This document shows, in pieces, positions 22,714-24,105 of a stretch of 24,105 nucleotides of DNA. The DNA lies in the NCBI GenBank assembly GCA_964411425.1, contig CAYPKW010000035.1:1-24105 (forward strand), read 5' to 3'. A program made the translations under genes and the position numbers. Position 1 is the stretch's first letter; each line of letters starts with the position of its first letter. Source of the DNA: CAYPKW01 sp964411425 (GTDB taxonomy: Bacteria; Pseudomonadota; Alphaproteobacteria; Dongiales; Dongiaceae). The notes below the pieces were generated by a model that had not been told where the DNA came from, ran no database searches, and saw nothing but the letters and a program-made list of their open reading frames with translations.

Positions 22714-23325
22714 CTATTCGAGCGTGAAGCCCTCATCCTGGCCCCCTTCCTCGGTCGGCTGCTCCAACGCCGCGTGCACCGGCTTGTGAGCGATCCCCTT
22801 GTGGCAGTCGATGCAGGTCTCGCCGGCGGCCTTGGCGCTCTCGTGCTGGCCGCGCGCCCGCGGCTTTTGCTTCTCCAGTTCCATGGAATCCATGAGATGG
22901 CAGTTTCGGCATTCGAGGGAATCGTTCGCCTTCATCACGGCCCAGACGCGTTGGGCCAGCTTGAGGCGCTTGGCCTCGAACTTCTCAGGCGAGTCGAGGG
23001 CGCCCATGAGATGCAACGGCAGCTCCTTGAAGGTCGCCTGGATCTTGCGGACAAGCTTGGCGGTCCATTCCTTGGGAACGTGGCAGTCGGAGCAAATGGC
23101 GCGAACGCCGCTGGTGTTCCGGTAATGAACCGTCTTCTTCAGCTCCTCGTAGACGGTTGAGCGCATCTCGTGGCAGCTGATGCAGAACGATTCGGTGTTC
23201 GAAAGCTCAAGCGCCCAGTTGAAGGCGCCCCAAAACAGGATGCCGCCGATGCCACCGACGACCACCAGGATACCCAGGGCATAGCGCGGACTGGGACGGC
23301 TGATGAAGTGCCAAAGCCTTCGCAT
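22714..23325 (-). CDS. NapC/NirT-family tetraheme quinol dehydrogenase
   Basis: This 203-aa membrane-anchored tetraheme cytochrome takes electrons from the quinol pool (or returns them) and passes them to periplasmic partners. Seen: an N-terminal membrane helix (about residues 16-38) without a cleavage site, then four CxxCH motifs at C48, C78, C139 and C171. The first reads CISCHEM with the Met seen in NapC/NrfH/CymA proteins, and the last is followed by KGIAH with the distal His. It starts at ATG 23325 with AGGGGG about five bases before it. It is the first gene of the conduit operon and plays the part CymA plays in Mtr systems. The acidic tail after residue 188 is probably unstructured. Confidence 0.93.
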   Translation of the reverse strand: MRRLWHFISRPSPRYALGILVVVGGIGGILFWGAFNWALELSNTESFCISCHEMRSTVYEELKKTVHYRNTSGVRAICSDCHVPKEWTAKLVRKIQATFKELPLHLMGALDSPEKFEAKRLKLAQRVWAVMKANDSLECRNCHLMDSMELEKQKPRARGQHESAKAAGETCIDCHKGIAHKPVHAALEQPTEEGGQDEGFTLE

Positions 23326-23382
23326 GATCCCCCTGCTGCCGTCGCCTTCCGCCGCTCAGCGTTGACGTCGACGCCTTGCCGG

Positions 23383-23401
23383 GCCCAGGGCACACCTGGG
23401 C
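23383..23401 (-). other. hairpin in the 5' leader of the conduit operon
   Basis: GCCCAGG (23383-23389) and CCTGGGC (23395-23401) form a perfect 7-bp stem with a 5-base loop, 58 bases upstream of the NapC-type start codon. There is no T tract. It would lie in the untranslated leader if transcription starts near the FNR box. Confidence 0.4.
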
Positions 23402-23577
23402 ATCGGCCAAGCCGTCCGATTAACGAAAATGAAGCACCCGCGCGTCCAGGTCACGCCGAACGCCAGCGGCGCCTGCCCAGTGGACCGGTCGAAAAAAAAC
23501 TCCCGCTGCGCGAATTCCAGGCATCGGGCACGCTCAACGCCCCGAGCCAGCCCCCTTCCGCCACCGCAACCCCTTCT

Positions 23578-23596
23578 GATATGGTCGAGCCATATC
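23578..23596. promoter_or_regulatory. palindrome GATATGG-N5-CCATATC, possible operator
   Basis: Seven-base perfect arms GATATGG and CCATATC are separated by TCGAG. It lies about 20 bases downstream (minus-strand sense) of the TATAAC element and 53 bases from the FNR box, a position suited to a second regulator's operator. I do not recognise the half-site as a named factor's consensus. Confidence 0.4.
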
Positions 23597-23648
23597 GCCC
23601 CTATTAATCTCAATGTTATACATTTGGACCAAACAACGAATAAACGCG

Positions 23649-23662
23649 TTGATCCAAATCAA
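23649..23662 (-). promoter_or_regulatory. FNR box TTGATCCAAATCAA with downstream -10-like element
   Basis: TTGAT-CCAA-ATCAA matches the FNR consensus TTGAT-N4-ATCAA at all ten defined positions. On the minus strand TATAAC (23620-23615) begins 29 bases beyond the site, placing the box centre near -47 if that is the -10; this is not the classic -41.5 spacing. The next gene in that direction is the NapC-type gene, start 23325, giving a leader of roughly 280 bases. The symmetric site could also act on a plus-strand promoter. Confidence 0.8.
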
Positions 23663-23992
23663 GTGCTTTTCTTTTCCGCGTAAAAAAGATGGTTTCCACT
23701 CGCGCCGACGGGCGCCAGCCAAGGTCGAGCGCACCCGATCGGTTCCGGGATCCGGCGAGCAGGCCGGCGTCCGAGGTGAATTGGCTGCCGTGGAATTCCA
23801 GCTTCAGGCGTCGGTCGAAATCGACTCGTAGAGGCCCCGGTTTCGCCTAACCCATCGGGTAGGCCATGACCGAGCCGTCAGTGTTGCGCAATGTATTGAT
23901 TTTTATAATAGAATCGACATCCAAATTCAGTGAAATTGCGACCTATCTGGTAAATCTAGGGTAAAAGGAATCATCGTCGCAGGCAAAGCGCG

Positions 23993-24105
23993 TCAGTCCA
24001 GCGATTGACGCAGGGCCGCCGCCGCGGCGGGCGGGGCCAGCGCCGCGGCCGCCAGCAGCAGGCCGCCCAGAATCATCAGATAAGGTCGCGTCGGCAGTCC
24101 GGCAA
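23993..24105 (-). CDS. 3' end of an unidentified gene, possibly a membrane protein (partial)
   Basis: On the minus strand one frame is open from the window edge to TGA at 23995-23993, giving 36 residues: AGLPTRPYLMILGGLLLAAA followed by ALAPPAAAAALRQSLD. The hydrophobic Leu/Ala stretch after RPY looks like a C-terminal membrane segment. Strong GC at third positions fits coding sequence. The family cannot be named from so little. It runs in the same direction as the conduit operon but is separated from it by 667 bases. Confidence 0.5.
   Translation of the reverse strand, partial: AGLPTRPYLMILGGLLLAAAALAPPAAAAALRQSLD

Larger units (their letters stand above)
23326..23992. other. long non-coding regulatory region upstream of the electron-conduit operon
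   Basis: This 667-base stretch has no open frame with convincing start context or codon bias. It contains a perfect FNR box (23649-23662), a TATAAC element on the minus strand (23620-23615), the palindrome TTTGG-A-CCAAA (23623-23633), a longer palindrome at 23578-23596, and a leader hairpin at 23383-23401. Two patches, about 23600-23690 and 23880-23960, are clearly AT-richer than the surroundings, as expected for promoters. The second holds TATAAT on the plus strand at 23904-23909, without a well-spaced -35, and could equally read as TATTATA on the minus strand. Confidence 0.6.

Noticed and set aside
23356..23613. Minus-strand 85-codon frame in the leader of the conduit operon
   Set aside because: It lacks a ribosome binding site, has Arg-rich ends and no recognisable domain; it is better explained as untranslated leader.
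23884..23909. Plus-strand sigma-70 promoter TTGCGC...TATAAT near 23890
   Set aside because: The -10 is perfect but the spacer is only 14 bases and no plus-strand gene follows within the window.
1..24105. CRISPR arrays, transposases, phage genes, tRNA or rRNA genes
   Set aside because: No regularly spaced repeats, no transposase or integrase motifs and no tRNA-like T-loop sequences were found on either strand by reading; a tRNA scan would confirm this.

Overview
The window is a GC-rich (roughly two-thirds G+C by eye), gene-dense piece of a bacterial chromosome. A system I c-type cytochrome maturation operon, an FNR-type regulator with the cysteine spacing of proteobacterial FNR/FnrN proteins, polar amino acid ABC transporter genes and multiheme cytochromes point to a Gram-negative proteobacterium, most likely an alphaproteobacterium with a respiratory life under low oxygen. 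No rRNA, tRNA, transposase, phage gene or CRISPR array was seen.

Layout. (1) 164-2701 (+): a CPA1 Na+/H+ antiporter with a C-terminal cyclic-nucleotide-binding-like domain, ending tail-to-tail and overlapping the next gene. (2) 2647-6576 (-): a four-gene operon with 1-4 base overlaps, in transcription order a lysine 2,3-aminomutase-like radical SAM enzyme, two different D-Ala-D-Ala-ligase-like ATP-grasp enzymes and a GNAT acetyltransferase. This looks like a compact pathway for an N-acylated beta-lysine amide or peptide and I know of no description of it. (3) 6894-8614 (+): an EamA transporter and an FNR-like regulator. (4) 8622-12891 (-): a complete polar amino acid ABC importer (ATPase, binding protein, two permeases) behind a Rieske mononuclear-iron oxygenase. 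(5) 12942-18076 (-): ccmC-D-E-F-G-H-I, nearly every junction a 4-base overlap; ccmA and ccmB are not in the window. (6) 18277-23325 (-): an electron conduit of four genes: a NapC/NirT-type tetraheme quinol dehydrogenase, a periplasmic ethylbenzene-dehydrogenase-type heme protein, a DmsE/MtrA-type decaheme cytochrome and an MtrB/PioB-type outer-membrane barrel. (7) 23326-23992: a long non-coding region with a perfect FNR box and palindromes. (8) The 3' end of an unidentified gene at the right edge.

How it fits together: regions 5 and 6 form a functional unit. The conduit needs about 15 to 16 covalently attached hemes, the ccm operon next to it attaches them, and the FNR box upstream of the conduit with an FNR-type regulator in the same window suggests oxygen-responsive expression. 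The conduit resembles Mtr/Pio extracellular electron transfer systems but has an extra EB_dh-type heme protein and no outer-surface cytochrome in view. The two points most worth following are the aminomutase/ATP-grasp/acetyltransferase operon, with a terminator-like hairpin in its 5' end, and this variant electron conduit.
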